This document shows positions 8,423-17,946 of a DNA stretch of 64,000 nucleotides, in pieces. Numbering within the stretch: the stretch's first letter is position 1; every line of letters starts with the position of its first letter. This DNA is from Desulfocapsa sp. GTDB lineage: Bacteria; Desulfobacterota; Desulfobulbia; Desulfobulbales; Desulfocapsaceae. The translations under genes were made by a program, and so were the position numbers. The notes below the pieces were generated by a model. The model saw only the letters and a program-made list of their open reading frames with translations, was not told where the DNA came from and did no database searches. Location: assembly GCA_030145625.1 (NCBI GenBank), contig JAQYVF010000009.1, forward strand, positions 1-64,000, in the 5' to 3' direction.

Positions 8423-8747
8423 GGTTATTCCTCCCCGGCTGGCGAAACATTATGAAACATCCGGGCTGAGCAGCAGCTCAAGCCTAGTTATTCCTGATAC
8501 GCAGAGCGTATCCCCCATAACACACAAATCTATTCAGGATAAGATCTCACAAAGACTATTGATCGCAAATCAGCAACAATAAAACAGATAACTCATTCTG
8601 ATTAGCTACAACGCTCAGCAAATTTTCTTGAAAAATTCGTCGCAAGAGGGGACTGATTTTATTTTTCTTTCGTCGCCGGGAGACAGAATGATTTTCGCAA
8701 AAAGCCACGAAAAAAATTCAATCTGTCTCCCGCATTACAACGCTCTC
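8423..8747. other. intergenic with a GGGAGACAGA hairpin
   Basis: This separates the LysE start from the RNase PH stop. Its right half is a palindromic repeat (annotated separately); the left half should hold the LysE promoter. No gene is seen. Confidence 0.5.
8678..8731. repeat. GGGAGACAGA-type REP-like hairpin
   Basis: GGGAGACAGA at 8678-8687 pairs with TCTGTCTCCC at 8722-8731, and the inner flanks are partly complementary too. A related half-site, GGGGACTGATTTT, lies just upstream at 8648. GGGGACAGATT..-type palindromes are common dispersed elements in desulfobacterial and other genomes. On the minus strand the hairpin could also slow or end transcription after rph. Confidence 0.6.
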
Positions 8748-9449
8748 TTACTTCCAGAGCTCGAAGAGCTCTTTAATCCCTTTTTCTGCAAGAGCTGTCA
8801 TGGCCTGAAAATCCTCACCGCTAAAGGGGACGCCTTCAGCCGTGGACTGGATCTCGACCCATCGTCCGTCACCACTCATGACAAAATTGGCATCAACCTC
8901 GGCCCGTGAGTCTTCCGGATAATCAAGGTCAAGACTGGGTACACCGTCAATAACCCCTACCGATATTGCCGCCACCGGCAAGATCTCCGGCATCTTCTGT
9001 AACCGTCTGTCTACCACCAGTTTTTCCAGGGCCAGTCGCAGAGCCAAGGCTCCACCGGTGATGGAGGCAGTACGCGTTCCGCCGTCGGCATTTAATACAT
9101 CGCAATCCACACGCAGGGTACGTTCACCAATTTGAGACAGATCGACCATCATGCGCAGACTGCGGCCAATGAGGCGCTGAATCTCAAGGGTGCGGCCTGA
9201 TCGTCCCCCTACACTCTCTCGCTTATAACGCGATGACGTCGCACAGGGCAACATCCCGTATTCTGCGGTAATCCATCCCTTCCCGCTATCCTTGAGAAAA
9301 GGCGGCACCTTTTCTTCTATACTCACCCCGCACAGGACATGGGTTCCGCCCATACGGATAAGGAGCGAAGCATCAGCTCCGGGCTGAACACCCCACTCCA
9401 AGGAGACCTCTCGCAGGCTATCAGCACTTCTATTTTTAAATCGACTCAT
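8748..9449 (-). CDS. rph: ribonuclease PH
   Basis: A 233-residue phosphorolytic 3'-5' exoribonuclease that trims the 3' ends of tRNA precursors in the cytoplasm. The sequence begins with [20 protein letters not shown] and continues with [34 protein letters not shown] and [19 protein letters not shown], all signatures of RNase PH, including the phosphate-binding and catalytic region. The length is typical (230-240). It follows paaK on the same strand with a gap of about 105 bp and may have its own promoter. Confidence 0.95.
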   Translation of the reverse strand: MSRFKNRSADSLREVSLEWGVQPGADASLLIRMGGTHVLCGVSIEEKVPPFLKDSGKGWITAEYGMLPCATSSRYKRESVGGRSGRTLEIQRLIGRSLRMMVDLSQIGERTLRVDCDVLNADGGTRTASITGGALALRLALEKLVVDRRLQKMPEILPVAAISVGVIDGVPSLDLDYPEDSRAEVDANFVMSGDGRWVEIQSTAEGVPFSGEDFQAMTALAEKGIKELFELWK

Positions 9450-9554
9450 ATCTATTCACGAAGACTACTTGCATTTTTTATAACTCTCAGTTCTGTAAGA
9501 ACTCACAACGCCAAAGGCTTACACCTCATCGGGCTGGTGAATTCTTACAACGAC

Positions 9555-10853
9555 TCATATCTTTCTCTTGTCGATCACCCGTTGCCCCTTGCCCTCAAAA
9601 CGTTCCAGGGTCTTCTCTTCCACAAGTTTAACTGCCACCCCGATACCCAGCTCGGAATTGAGCTTCCGTTTGATTGTATCGATGAGGGCCCGCTGCTTAC
9701 TCATCTGGTCAGAAAACAGTGATTCCCTGACCTCCACCATCACTGTCGCCCTATCCTGATGGTTCTCGCGCTCCACAACGATTCGATAATGGGGTTCGGT
9801 GCCGTCGATGTTAAAAAGTATGGATTCGATCTGGGTGGGAAAGACATTCACCCCCTTGATGATAAGCATATCATCGGTACGTCCCAGGATGCGGTGCATG
9901 CGGGTAAAGATGCGGCCACAGGGACAGGGCTCATGCAGGAGGCGGGTCAGATCCCTGGTCCGATAACGAATCATGGGAAAGGCCTCTTTGGTGAGTGTAG
10001 TAATGACCAGTTCCCCCACCTCGCCCGGTTCCACCGGTTCCAGGGTCTCGGGGTCGAGAACCTCGACCAGGAAATGATCTTCATTGATGTGAAGTCCGTT
10101 ACACTCCTGGCACTCGCCGGCCACCCCAGGCCCCATAACCTCTGAAAGTCCATAGTTATCGGTAGCTTTAATGCCAAGCTTTTCGTTGATCTCCCGCCGC
10201 ATGGCCTCGGACCAGGGTTCGGCACCAAAGAGCCCGACTTTTAAAGACAAACCTGCCGGATTAATCCCCATATCAAAAAGGACATCGGCAATATTTAAGG
10301 CATAGGAAGGAGTACAGACCAAGGCAGTGGTCTTGAAATCCTGCATAATCTGGATCTGACGTTTGGTATTGCCCGCAGAGATGGGGATAACCGAGGCCCC
10401 CAGCCGTTCCGCCCCGTAGTGGATACCAAAGCCGCCGGTAAAAAGACCGTAACCAAAAGCAATCTGGATGACATCATCGGCTGTGACCCCTGCTGCACAA
10501 AGGACACGTGCCACCAGATCAGACCAGTTTTTGATATCGTTTTTGGTGTAGCCCACCACCGTTGCCTGACCAGTGGTGCCGGATGAAGAATGGACCCGGA
10601 CCACCTCCCTGAGCGGTACCGCAAAGAGCCCGTACGGATAACTATCACGGAGATCCTGCTTTGTGGTAAAGGGCAGCTTACGGATGTCTTCCAGAGAGTT
10701 GAAGCCCTCATAATCCAGCTTCATCTCGCTGAACTTCTGCCGATAGAAGGGCACATGGGTACCAACCCGATATAAAGTGGATTGAAGACGTTCCAGTTGG
10801 AGTTGTTCCAAATCCCCACGACTCATGCATTCTTTATCTTCCTGCCAATACAT
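9555..10853 (-). CDS. paaK: phenylacetate-CoA ligase, copy 1
   Basis: A 432-residue AMP-forming CoA ligase of the PaaK family that activates phenylacetate or a related aryl acid. It starts with [10 protein letters not shown] and shows a nucleotide-binding motif, [16 protein letters not shown], followed by [28 protein letters not shown] and the adenylation hinge [16 protein letters not shown]. The C-terminal catalytic Lys region is [13 protein letters not shown]. In the P-loop the usual Lys-Pro after TTG is Gln-Ala, unlike the second copy at 16488. It is the last gene of the liv/ior block, just after livF. In such operons the acid arises from the aryl-CoA/2-oxoacid step. The substrate is inferred, not seen. 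Confidence 0.92.
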   Translation of the reverse strand: MYWQEDKECMSRGDLEQLQLERLQSTLYRVGTHVPFYRQKFSEMKLDYEGFNSLEDIRKLPFTTKQDLRDSYPYGLFAVPLREVVRVHSSSGTTGQATVVGYTKNDIKNWSDLVARVLCAAGVTADDVIQIAFGYGLFTGGFGIHYGAERLGASVIPISAGNTKRQIQIMQDFKTTALVCTPSYALNIADVLFDMGINPAGLSLKVGLFGAEPWSEAMRREINEKLGIKATDNYGLSEVMGPGVAGECQECNGLHINEDHFLVEVLDPETLEPVEPGEVGELVITTLTKEAFPMIRYRTRDLTRLLHEPCPCGRIFTRMHRILGRTDDMLIIKGVNVFPTQIESILFNIDGTEPHYRIVVERENHQDRATVMVEVRESLFSDQMSKQRALIDTIKRKLNSELGIGVAVKLVEEKTLERFEGKGQRVIDKRKI

Positions 10854-10936
10854 AATTGATTAGTAAGGTTAAGGTTTTATATGGTAAGCGATTCCCTTTC
10901 GCTCTGCAGCATGAATGAAATGCCCTGTGAGCAAAC

Positions 10937-11665
10937 TCATTTTTCTTCTGTCTTTTCCCGTCCCAGATAAGCACGTTGAACGTCCTGGTTGGCCAGAAGA
11001 TCTTCTGCAGGGCCCTGAAGGATTATTTTTCCGGTCTCAAGAACATAGCCTCGATCGGCAATACCTAAGGCGGCCTTGGCGTTCTGTTCCACAAGCAGTA
11101 CGGTGTTGCCTTCCTGCCGCAGACGGACAATGATCTGGAAAATTTCCTTGACGATGAGGGGAGCAAGCCCGGTTGAAGGCTCATCCATCATCACCAGTGA
11201 TGGTTTAGACATCAGCGCCCTGCCCATTGCAAGCATCTGCTGCTCGCCCCCGGAAAGTGTCCCTGCCAGCTGGTTTCTGCGATCACGAAGAATGGGAAAA
11301 AGTTCGTACTGATATTCCAGCAACTCAACCAGGACCTGCTTTCCCTGTTTCTGCAGGACATGACCGCCAAGGAGCAGGTTTTCTTCCACAGTCATGGTGG
11401 CAAAGACCTGTCGTCCTTCAGGGACCATAACACACCCCAGAGCAGGGATAGCTGCAGCCTTGGATTTCAGGATATTGGTTCCCTTGAACTCGGCCTCACC
11501 GGAGGCGGCCTTAACCAGGCCGGCGATGGTAGAAAGCAGGGTGGTCTTTCCGGCACCATTGGCCCCGATAATGGTCACGATTTCACCTGGGTCCACGTGC
11601 ATGGAGACATGTTTAAGGACCTTGATTTTTCCGTATCCGGATTCCAGGTTGCGAATTTTCAGCAT
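10937..11665 (-). CDS. livF: branched-chain amino acid ABC transporter ATPase LivF
   Basis: A 242-residue cytoplasmic ABC ATPase. Walker A is IGANGAGKTTLLSTIAGL, the signature is LSGGEQQMLAMGRALMS, and Walker B is LVMMDEPSTGLAP. MLKIRNLESGYGKIKVLKHVS at the N-terminus is typical of LivF. It powers uptake together with LivG, LivH and LivM. It is separated from livG by 190 bp holding a copy of the 140-bp palindromic element, while the other liv genes are tightly packed. Its expression may therefore be partly uncoupled from livG. Confidence 0.94.
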   Translation of the reverse strand: MLKIRNLESGYGKIKVLKHVSMHVDPGEIVTIIGANGAGKTTLLSTIAGLVKAASGEAEFKGTNILKSKAAAIPALGCVMVPEGRQVFATMTVEENLLLGGHVLQKQGKQVLVELLEYQYELFPILRDRRNQLAGTLSGGEQQMLAMGRALMSKPSLVMMDEPSTGLAPLIVKEIFQIIVRLRQEGNTVLLVEQNAKAALGIADRGYVLETGKIILQGPAEDLLANQDVQRAYLGREKTEEK

Positions 11666-11690
11666 AATTTTCTATTTAAAATAACTTCAG

Positions 11691-11830
11691 GGTACCTTGA
11701 AAAATTAGATTTTTTGTTCAAAATCGAGGCATGAGAAAAATTTTACCGCAGGCATATATTTGATATTCCGAGGATAAAATTTTCCTCATAACGAAGAGTT
11801 TGGGCGAAAAGGCAATTTTGCATGGTAGCC
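11691..11830 (+). repeat. 140-bp palindromic MITE-like element, copy 2
   Basis: A canonical 140-bp copy running from GGTACCTTGAAAAATTAG to CATGGTAGCC. Exact 5-bp direct repeats TTCAG flank it (11686-11690 and 11831-11835). It is inserted between livG and livF inside the liv operon. Confidence 0.9.
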
Positions 11831-11855
11831 TTCAGATGGCAACAGCGAGAAGCCA

Positions 11856-12614
11856 TCACTCTTCGCCAAGATAGATCTTGATCACTTCCGGATTCTGCTG
11901 AATGGCTGTCGGCAGATCCTCGGCAATCTTTTCCCCAAAGCAGAGCACAACAATCTCATCAGAGATATCCATAACCAGAGACATGTCATGTTCCACCAGC
12001 AGGACCGTGATGCCAAGATCACGAATCTTGGTGATCAGACGCCCCACCTCAGCCGTTTCATAGATGTTCAGTCCTGCTGCCGGTTCATCGAGCAAAAGCA
12101 GAGTCGGCTCCAGGGCAAGAGCCCGTGCCAGCTCCACGGCCCGCTGCTGCCCAAAGGCCAAACTTGCAGCCTCGGTGTGGGCATGCTCCTCAATCTCCAA
12201 CAGGGCCAGGAGCTCCATGGATTTCTCCCGGATATCTAGCTCCTCTTTCCAGGTCCAGGGCATATGGAACATGGAAGAGAGAAAGCCTGCATGGGATTGG
12301 ACATGACGGCCAACCATCACATTTTCAAGGGCAGTCATACCACTGAACATCTTAATATTCTGATAGGTCCTGGCCATTCCCAGGGAGGCGACCTGAAAGG
12401 GTTTTTTCCCCCGCAGCTCTCTGCCCTGAAAAAGCACGGCCCCGGAAGTTGCAGGAAAGGTTCCGGAAATCATATTGAACAGGGTGGTCTTGCCCGCACC
12501 ATTGGGTCCGATCACCGCCTTGATCTGGCCCGGTTCCACCTGAAAAGAGACATCATTTACGGCATGCAGGCCTCCGAATCGCTTATGCAGTTGTTTGACT
12601 TCCAAGAGAGCCAT
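11856..12614 (-). CDS. livG: branched-chain amino acid ABC transporter ATPase LivG
   Basis: A 252-residue ABC ATPase. Walker A is IGPNGAGKTTLFNMISG, the signature area is LAFGQQRAVELARALA (the LAFGQ form typical of LivG), and Walker B is LLLLDEPAAGLN. The C-terminus has VLCFGEKIAEDLPTAIQQNPEVIKIYLG, as in LivG. An in-frame start 57 bp further upstream would overlap livM. The ATG at 12614 is preferred because GGGAGG lies eight bases before it and the protein then begins MALLEVKQLHKRFGG. It forms the ATPase pair with LivF. Confidence 0.93.
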   Translation of the reverse strand: MALLEVKQLHKRFGGLHAVNDVSFQVEPGQIKAVIGPNGAGKTTLFNMISGTFPATSGAVLFQGRELRGKKPFQVASLGMARTYQNIKMFSGMTALENVMVGRHVQSHAGFLSSMFHMPWTWKEELDIREKSMELLALLEIEEHAHTEAASLAFGQQRAVELARALALEPTLLLLDEPAAGLNIYETAEVGRLITKIRDLGITVLLVEHDMSLVMDISDEIVVLCFGEKIAEDLPTAIQQNPEVIKIYLGEE

Positions 12615-12616
12615 CG

Positions 12617-13693
12617 CTATACCTCCCCTTCCCTGTCCTGCTTGTTTCTGCCTGTAAGCTGTTTCAGACAATAACGGACATTGATGCTCAAGATACCGTT
12701 GGGAGCAAAGAGCATGATCAGGATCAGGATCAGGCCAAAGACCGCATCATCATAAGAACCGAAAACTCCGCGCAGGGAAAGAAAATTCAAGACTATCCCC
12801 ATGAGCAGCGTCCCCCAGAGATTGGCCATACCACCCACGGCAACAATAGCCACATAGCGTACCGACTTCATCACCCCGGCCTCGGACGGCCCGATTCCAC
12901 CGTTGTAATGGGTGAGAAAGACCCCGGCAATGGCAGCAAAGACTGCAGAAAGGACAAAAGTTTGCAGCTTGAAACGGGCCGTATTGACACCCATGGCATC
13001 GGCGGCCTCCTCAGAGCCATGAATACCACGCAGAGCGCGCCCCACACGAGAGTCCATCAGATTAAGCAGGAGGACCATACCTATGAGAAGCAGTCCCCAG
13101 GCAATATAGTAGTTTGAGACTCGATCCCCGAAATTTCCGCTGACACTGAGACCGGGAAAGAGCATAAAAGCAGGGACCTCTGAGATCCCATCCGCCTCAC
13201 CAAAATACTCACAGGCCAGGGCTACCCGATAGACGATAATCCCGAATCCCAGAGTGGCCATGGCCAGATAATGCCCTTTAAGCTTGAGGACCGGAATACC
13301 GATGGCCACGGCAATAAGAGCAGCGGTGACGACTGCGATAATACAGGCTGCCCAAGGGGTAACCACCAGCAGGGAGTCGCCATAGATGTCCTGACCGGCA
13401 AGGAGAAATCCTGCGGAATCAAGCAACTTGACCGGCAAGGTATCCTGATAGGGAATCAGGCTGCGGGTGGTAAGAGCTGCTGAGAGATAGCCGCCAATGG
13501 CAAAGAACCCGGCATGGCCAAGGGAGATTTGACCGGCATACCCCATAAGAACACAGAGACCGATGATCAGCAGTGAGTAATACGCCGACATGGTCATCTG
13601 GGTCAGATAATACATGGTGTCGGTGGCGCTGGTCAGGAGATGGACTCCGATCACGACAACGAGCAAGGGCAGGATGGAAAGAAGTTTTTTCAT
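12617..13693 (-). CDS. livM: branched-chain amino acid ABC transporter permease LivM
   Basis: A 358-residue inner-membrane permease with about ten helices. Family motifs include LMGYAGQISLGHAGFFAIGGY near residue 55, GHYLAMATLGFG, and the EAA-like coupling loop GRALRGIHGSEEAADAMGVN. It forms the translocation channel with LivH. It lies between livH (4 bp away) and livG (2 bp away), consistent with a single transcript. The length is slightly above the usual 320-350 because of an insertion after SLIPYQDTLP. Confidence 0.93.
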   Translation of the reverse strand: MKKLLSILPLLVVVIGVHLLTSATDTMYYLTQMTMSAYYSLLIIGLCVLMGYAGQISLGHAGFFAIGGYLSAALTTRSLIPYQDTLPVKLLDSAGFLLAGQDIYGDSLLVVTPWAACIIAVVTAALIAVAIGIPVLKLKGHYLAMATLGFGIIVYRVALACEYFGEADGISEVPAFMLFPGLSVSGNFGDRVSNYYIAWGLLLIGMVLLLNLMDSRVGRALRGIHGSEEAADAMGVNTARFKLQTFVLSAVFAAIAGVFLTHYNGGIGPSEAGVMKSVRYVAIVAVGGMANLWGTLLMGIVLNFLSLRGVFGSYDDAVFGLILILIMLFAPNGILSINVRYCLKQLTGRNKQDREGEV

Positions 13694-13697
13694 GATG

Positions 13698-14588
13698 CTA
13701 ATACTCCTTCAATCCTGCTGCCTCTTTAGATCCGAATAAGCCTTGAGGCCGGACAAAGAGGATAGCAAGAAGGATGGCTATGGAAATCGCATCCTGGAAG
13801 GCAAGGGGTACCACAGAGACGGAAAAAGCCTCGATAATACCAAGAAGCAATCCTGCAGCCACTGCGCCTCCTGAACTTCCAAGTCCCCCGAGTATGGCCA
13901 CGGTAAATCCCTTGATGGCCAGCCCCGTCCCCATGTCATATTGGCTATAGGTGATGGGCGACATAACACAACCGGCCAGGGCTCCGATACCTGCACTGAG
14001 GATAAAGGAGAGGGTCACCATGTTCTGTGTATTGATACCGCAGAGAGTAGCCGCCTTGCGATTGGCGGCACAGGCCCGCATCTCCCTGCCCACCGATGTA
14101 GTTTTGAAAAAAATGCCCAGGCAGAGCACCATCAGAGCAGAGACAAGGACCACCCACAAGACCTGCGGAGAAATCCGTGCTCCTAATATTGGGATGGAGG
14201 TTATCTCGTTGCCGACGAAATAGGGCAGCGAGCGAATACTCTCCCCCCAGATATGAACGGCAACCTCACGAGAAAGAATGGAGATACCGATGGTGATAAT
14301 GATCATGCGCAGGACCGAAGGAGACTTCAGCCAGCGAATAAAGCAGATTTCGATCAACGCCCCGATAACCATAGTAATCGCCACAGCCAGGAAGATGGCA
14401 ATAGGCAGGGGCATAAAGTTCAGGAGGGTAATGGCAATCATCCCGCCAAACATGACAAACTCACCCTGGGCAAAATTGATGATCCCGGTGGTATTATAGA
14501 TAATGTTGAACCCAATGGCGACAATGGCATAAATACTGCCATAAGTAATACCGGCCATGAGGTACTGAATAGCGAGTTCGAGGGTCAT
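13698..14588 (-). CDS. livH: branched-chain amino acid ABC transporter permease LivH
   Basis: A 296-residue permease with about eight helices. Hallmarks are GSIYAIVAIGFNIIYNTTG near the N-terminus, NFAQGEFVMFGGM, the coupling loop GREMRACAANRKAATLCGIN, and a C-terminal VRPQGLFGSKE. It partners LivM. It is the first gene after the strong terminator that follows livK, so livHMGF expression depends on read-through or its own promoter in the 14,589-14,690 gap. Confidence 0.94.
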   Translation of the reverse strand: MTLELAIQYLMAGITYGSIYAIVAIGFNIIYNTTGIINFAQGEFVMFGGMIAITLLNFMPLPIAIFLAVAITMVIGALIEICFIRWLKSPSVLRMIIITIGISILSREVAVHIWGESIRSLPYFVGNEITSIPILGARISPQVLWVVLVSALMVLCLGIFFKTTSVGREMRACAANRKAATLCGINTQNMVTLSFILSAGIGALAGCVMSPITYSQYDMGTGLAIKGFTVAILGGLGSSGGAVAAGLLLGIIEAFSVSVVPLAFQDAISIAILLAILFVRPQGLFGSKEAAGLKEY

Positions 14589-14621
14589 AGAAAAATCGTT
14601 TTTCCTAAGGGCATAAATCAG

Positions 14622-14679
14622 TTTTCAGTATTCAATGTTCAGGGACATCTCTGTGAGACTGAACATTGAATACTGAAAA
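14622..14679. repeat. perfect 21-bp inverted repeat upstream of livH
   Basis: Arms TTTTCAGTATTCAATGTTCAG and its exact complement are separated by 16 bases (14,643-14,658). It has no T-run and sits 33 bp before the livH start, so it is a candidate operator or transcript-structure element more than a terminator. Confidence 0.7.
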
Positions 14680-14691
14680 ATCATAAACATC

Positions 14692-14724
14692 AAAAACCGG
14701 GCTGGGAGCATTCTCCCAGCCCGG
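14692..14724 (-). terminator. rho-independent terminator after livK
   Basis: On the minus strand, a perfect 12-bp GC-rich stem (CCGGGCTGGGAG with CTCCCAGCCCGG, loop of four) is followed by TTTTTGATG. It stands 30 bp after the livK stop and before livH, so it should lower livHMGF expression relative to the binding protein. Confidence 0.85.
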
Positions 14725-14754
14725 CAAGTCCAACAGTGTCGAAATACGGAAATT

Positions 14755-15906
14755 TTACTTTCCGGTATAGGCGACAAATTTACCATCTTTTACGGTCATC
14801 ATCTGAAAGGCATCAAGACCAAGGCCGTTATGATCTTCAGCAGAGAAGTTGAAAACACCGCCGGTTCCGGCAAAGTTTGTCAAGCCCTCAACAGCGGCAC
14901 GAACCTTATCCCGATCATTTCCGCCCTCGGCAATGGCTGCCATGAGAATAGTGAAGGCATCATAGGCATGACCACCAAAGGTGGATACGGGTTCGTTATA
15001 CTTCTCTTCGTAGTTTTTCTTGTACTCCAGCAGCAAACCCTTCTGCGGATTATCGTCAGTCAGACTGTCGGCAATAAGGAGACGTCCTGCCGGGAAGATA
15101 ATTCCCTCGGCGGCGGCACCGGCAGCCTCAACGTACTTGATGTTTCCAAAACCGTGACTCTGAAAAAGAGGCACATCCCAACCGGCCTGACGCATGTTTT
15201 TGGCCACAATGGCCTGAGCAGGGACGATGGACCAGTTGACCACGGCCTGTACGTCTTTATTCGCCTTGATCTTGGCAACTACGGCAGAAAGATCATTGGA
15301 TTTTTTATCATAAACCTCTGTTTCCACGACCTCGATATTGAACTCGGGGGCGATTTTCAACAACTGCCCTTTTCCTGCCTTACCAAAACCGGTATTACCG
15401 GCAAGGACCGCAATCTTGCTGATCCCCATCTTGTTCATTTCCATAAAGATCTTTTGGGCGGCAAATGAGTCTTTCTGTGGAGTTTTGAAAACATAGGCTG
15501 CAACAGGTTTGACAATAACCTCGGCGGCTGCGCAGGAAAGCAGTGGGGTCTTGGCCTGTTCGCAGATATTTTTGATCTTCATGGTCTCACCGGAGGTGGA
15601 GGGTCCGATGATGGCCAGAACCTTCTCCTCTTCGATCAACTGTTTGGCAAATGAGATGGCCTTTTCCGGACTGGCCGCAGAATCTTTGATGATCAATTCA
15701 ATCTTATTGCCATTGATACCGCCACGGCTGTTCACCTCATCAACCAACATCTCCAGAGTACGGGCCTCCGGGCCGCCTAAAAAGGAAGCACCACCGGTAA
15801 CCGCCAAAATAGCGCCAACCTTAATGGTCTCGGCCCAGGCCCCAGGCACAACGAACAGACTGATGGCCAACACGGCCATGAGAAACTTTGACACCAATTC
15901 TTTCAT
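14755..15906 (-). CDS. livK: branched-chain amino acid ABC transporter substrate-binding protein
   Basis: A 383-residue periplasmic binding protein. The signal peptide is MKELVSKFLMAVLAISLFVVPGAWA, cleaved after AWA. The mature protein starts with ETIKVGAILAVTGGASFLGG, the type-1 periplasmic binding fold of the Leu/Ile/Val family, and includes IGPSTSGETMKIKNICEQ and GGHAYDAFTILMAAI. In this operon context the ligand may be a branched-chain or aromatic amino acid or an aryl acid. GGAGG lies just upstream of the ATG. It is bounded by terminators on both sides, so it is probably the most abundant product of the transporter set. Confidence 0.93.
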   Translation of the reverse strand: MKELVSKFLMAVLAISLFVVPGAWAETIKVGAILAVTGGASFLGGPEARTLEMLVDEVNSRGGINGNKIELIIKDSAASPEKAISFAKQLIEEEKVLAIIGPSTSGETMKIKNICEQAKTPLLSCAAAEVIVKPVAAYVFKTPQKDSFAAQKIFMEMNKMGISKIAVLAGNTGFGKAGKGQLLKIAPEFNIEVVETEVYDKKSNDLSAVVAKIKANKDVQAVVNWSIVPAQAIVAKNMRQAGWDVPLFQSHGFGNIKYVEAAGAAAEGIIFPAGRLLIADSLTDDNPQKGLLLEYKKNYEEKYNEPVSTFGGHAYDAFTILMAAIAEGGNDRDKVRAAVEGLTNFAGTGGVFNFSAEDHNGLGLDAFQMMTVKDGKFVAYTGK

Positions 15907-15930
15907 CTTGTTCTCCTCCTTTCAATTAAA

Positions 15931-15962
15931 AAAATAATGGCAGGGTCTCTTCCTCCCTGCCA
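15931..15962 (-). terminator. rho-independent terminator after the ACT gene
   Basis: On the minus strand, TGGCAGGG pairs with CCCTGCCA around a 9-base loop and is followed by TTATTTTTTT. It separates the iorAB-paaK-ACT unit from livK. Confidence 0.7.
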
Positions 15963-16034
15963 GGGAATAGTTCCGGAACCGCCGGAGATCTATTAACGCC
16001 CCATCCTCTTCAGCTTTTCACCCTAAACCTAAAT

Positions 16035-16466
16035 CTACAAGGCACAGATTTCCTTACCGCTGAGAATGGTGTAGCCAGTGCGCTGCAAAGACTCTATCGC
16101 TTTATCCATGTCGTCAAAACGAAATATGAGAACGGCATTTTCTCCAGTCTTGTTGACAAAGGCGTACATGTATTCCACGTTCAGTTTTTCTTCTTCGATG
16201 GTCTTTAACACATCTGCCAGCCCACCGGTCTTATCAGCAACTTCCACAGCAACGACATTGGTGATGCCCACGGTAAAGCCGTTGGATTTCAAGGTGGCTT
16301 TGGCCTTTTCCACGTTGTCGACAATAAGCCGCAGGATGCCAAAATCGGCTGTATCGGCGACTGAAAGAGCCCGGATATTGATATTTTCCGCCGCAAGCGT
16401 TGCCGTAATCTCGGCCAGGCGTCCTGATTTATTCTCTAAAAAAACTGCAATCTGCTCAACCTTCAT
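16035..16466 (-). CDS. tandem ACT-domain protein
   Basis: A 143-residue cytoplasmic protein with two ACT repeats: residues about 1-68 ([29 protein letters not shown]) and 70-140 ([26 protein letters not shown]). ACT domains bind amino acids and act as allosteric sensors. Stand-alone double-ACT proteins are frequent beside paaK and iorAB in anaerobes, where a role in sensing aromatic or branched-chain amino acids is supposed but not proven to my knowledge. It follows paaK copy 2 by 21 bp on the same strand and is followed by a terminator. Confidence 0.88.
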   Translation of the reverse strand: MKVEQIAVFLENKSGRLAEITATLAAENINIRALSVADTADFGILRLIVDNVEKAKATLKSNGFTVGITNVVAVEVADKTGGLADVLKTIEEEKLNVEYMYAFVNKTGENAVLIFRFDDMDKAIESLQRTGYTILSGKEICAL

Positions 16467-16487
16467 GCCAAATCCTCCGTAAACTTC

Positions 16488-17795
16488 TTACAATTTTCTG
16501 TTATCAATTACCCGCTGTGCCTTACCTTCACTGCGCTGAATGGTCTTGTGTTCCACCAGTTTCACCTTACAGGTAACGCCCAGCATATCTTTAATATCTG
16601 CAAGAATACGCTTGCTGAGAGCCTCAAGTTTCCTTATCTCATCCGAGAAAATATTTTCACTCACCTCAACTTCAACAGACATGGTATCCATATTCCCTTC
16701 CCGGTTGACCACAATCTGATAATGGGGTTCCACCCCTTCAATACCCATGAGCACATGCTCAATCTGAGAAGGAAAGACATTGACGCCGCGGATAATAAGC
16801 ATATCATCAGTACGTCCGGTAACCTTTTCCATACGGACCAGGGTTCGACCGCAGGCGCACTCATCATACATGAGCCTGGAGATATCCTTGGTACGATAGC
16901 GGATTATGGGGAAGGCCTCTTTGGTAAGTGTTGTGAAGACCAGTTCGCCCTTTTCGCCGGGAGGAAGAACCTCGCCGGTATCCGGATCAATGATCTCGGG
17001 GAGGAAATGATCTTCAAAGACATGCAGCCCTTTCTCCCCTTCCAGGCACTGCATGGCCACACCCGGCCCCATGACCTCAGAGAGGCCATAGATATCCACG
17101 GCCTTGATATTCAATTTTCGCTCCACCTCATCCCGCATATTCTCACTCCAGGGCTCCGCCCCGAAAACGCCCACCCGCAGAGACAGGGACTGGGGATCAA
17201 CCCCCAAGCCTTCCATGGTCTCGGCCAGGTTCAGGGCATAGGAGGGAGTGGCCAGAAGAACGGTGGATTTAAAATCCTTCATGATGGTGATCTGTCGTTT
17301 GGTATTCCCGCCTGAGACCGGAATAACAGTGGCCCCCAGTCGTTCAATCCCGTAATGGGCGCCAAGCCCACCGGTAAAGAGACCGTAGCCGTAGGCATTG
17401 TGTACCATGTCCTTGGAGGTGGCCCCGGCACAGGTCAGCGCCCTTGCCATAAGACCGGACCAGGTCCTGATATCCTTCTTGGTATACCCCACAACCGTAG
17501 GTTTGCCGGTGGTACCGGAAGAGGCGTGGACCCGGACAACCTGATCCATGGGCACGGTAAAGAGGCCAAAGGGATAGTTATCGCGCAGATCTTCCTTAAC
17601 TGTAAACGGTAACTTGGCAAGATCTGCCAGGGACTGGATATCTTCCGGTTTGACACCTGCAGCATCCATCTTTTCGCGATACGGAGCAACAGTCTTATAG
17701 ACCCGAGCCACCAGATGCTGAAGCCTTTTCAGCTGAATAGACTCCAACCCCACCCGAGGCAGAGTTTCCATCTCCTCTTCCCAATACAGTGTCAT
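16488..17795 (-). CDS. paaK: phenylacetate-CoA ligase, copy 2
   Basis: A 435-residue AMP-forming aryl-acid CoA ligase. It begins [14 protein letters not shown] and carries the complete motif [16 protein letters not shown], then [45 protein letters not shown] and the C-terminal [20 protein letters not shown] lies 7 bases before the ATG at 17795; a start 42 bp further upstream is possible but has no better ribosome site. It is directly downstream of iorAB, whose aryl-acyl-CoA product it could interconvert with the free acid while making or using ATP. It differs from copy 1 in the P-loop (Lys-Pro present). Confidence 0.93.
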   Translation of the reverse strand: MTLYWEEEMETLPRVGLESIQLKRLQHLVARVYKTVAPYREKMDAAGVKPEDIQSLADLAKLPFTVKEDLRDNYPFGLFTVPMDQVVRVHASSGTTGKPTVVGYTKKDIRTWSGLMARALTCAGATSKDMVHNAYGYGLFTGGLGAHYGIERLGATVIPVSGGNTKRQITIMKDFKSTVLLATPSYALNLAETMEGLGVDPQSLSLRVGVFGAEPWSENMRDEVERKLNIKAVDIYGLSEVMGPGVAMQCLEGEKGLHVFEDHFLPEIIDPDTGEVLPPGEKGELVFTTLTKEAFPIIRYRTKDISRLMYDECACGRTLVRMEKVTGRTDDMLIIRGVNVFPSQIEHVLMGIEGVEPHYQIVVNREGNMDTMSVEVEVSENIFSDEIRKLEALSKRILADIKDMLGVTCKVKLVEHKTIQRSEGKAQRVIDNRKL

Positions 17796-17840
17796 AACTC
17801 TCTCCAACTTTAGCTTAAATAGTAAAACACCCCGCAACGA

Positions 17841-17946
17841 TAAGCGTTCACAGGTGCTGAAGATTTACGCGATCAATATTCCCAGCTATACACCAGTATG
17901 CTGGGAATATTGATCGCGTAAAGGTTCGGTGCCTGTGGGCGCTTAC
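17841..17946. repeat. long hairpin element, type D copy 1
   Basis: The outer arms are TAAGCGTTCACAGGTGCTGA and its near-complement ending CGCTTA. The inner perfect 23-bp stem runs from 17,864-17,886 to 17,900-17,922 around a 13-base loop. The right end overlaps the stop codon region of iorB. The outer arms resemble those at 60,687-60,796 (RTAAG-x-G-xx-YAC-xxG). Confidence 0.75.
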
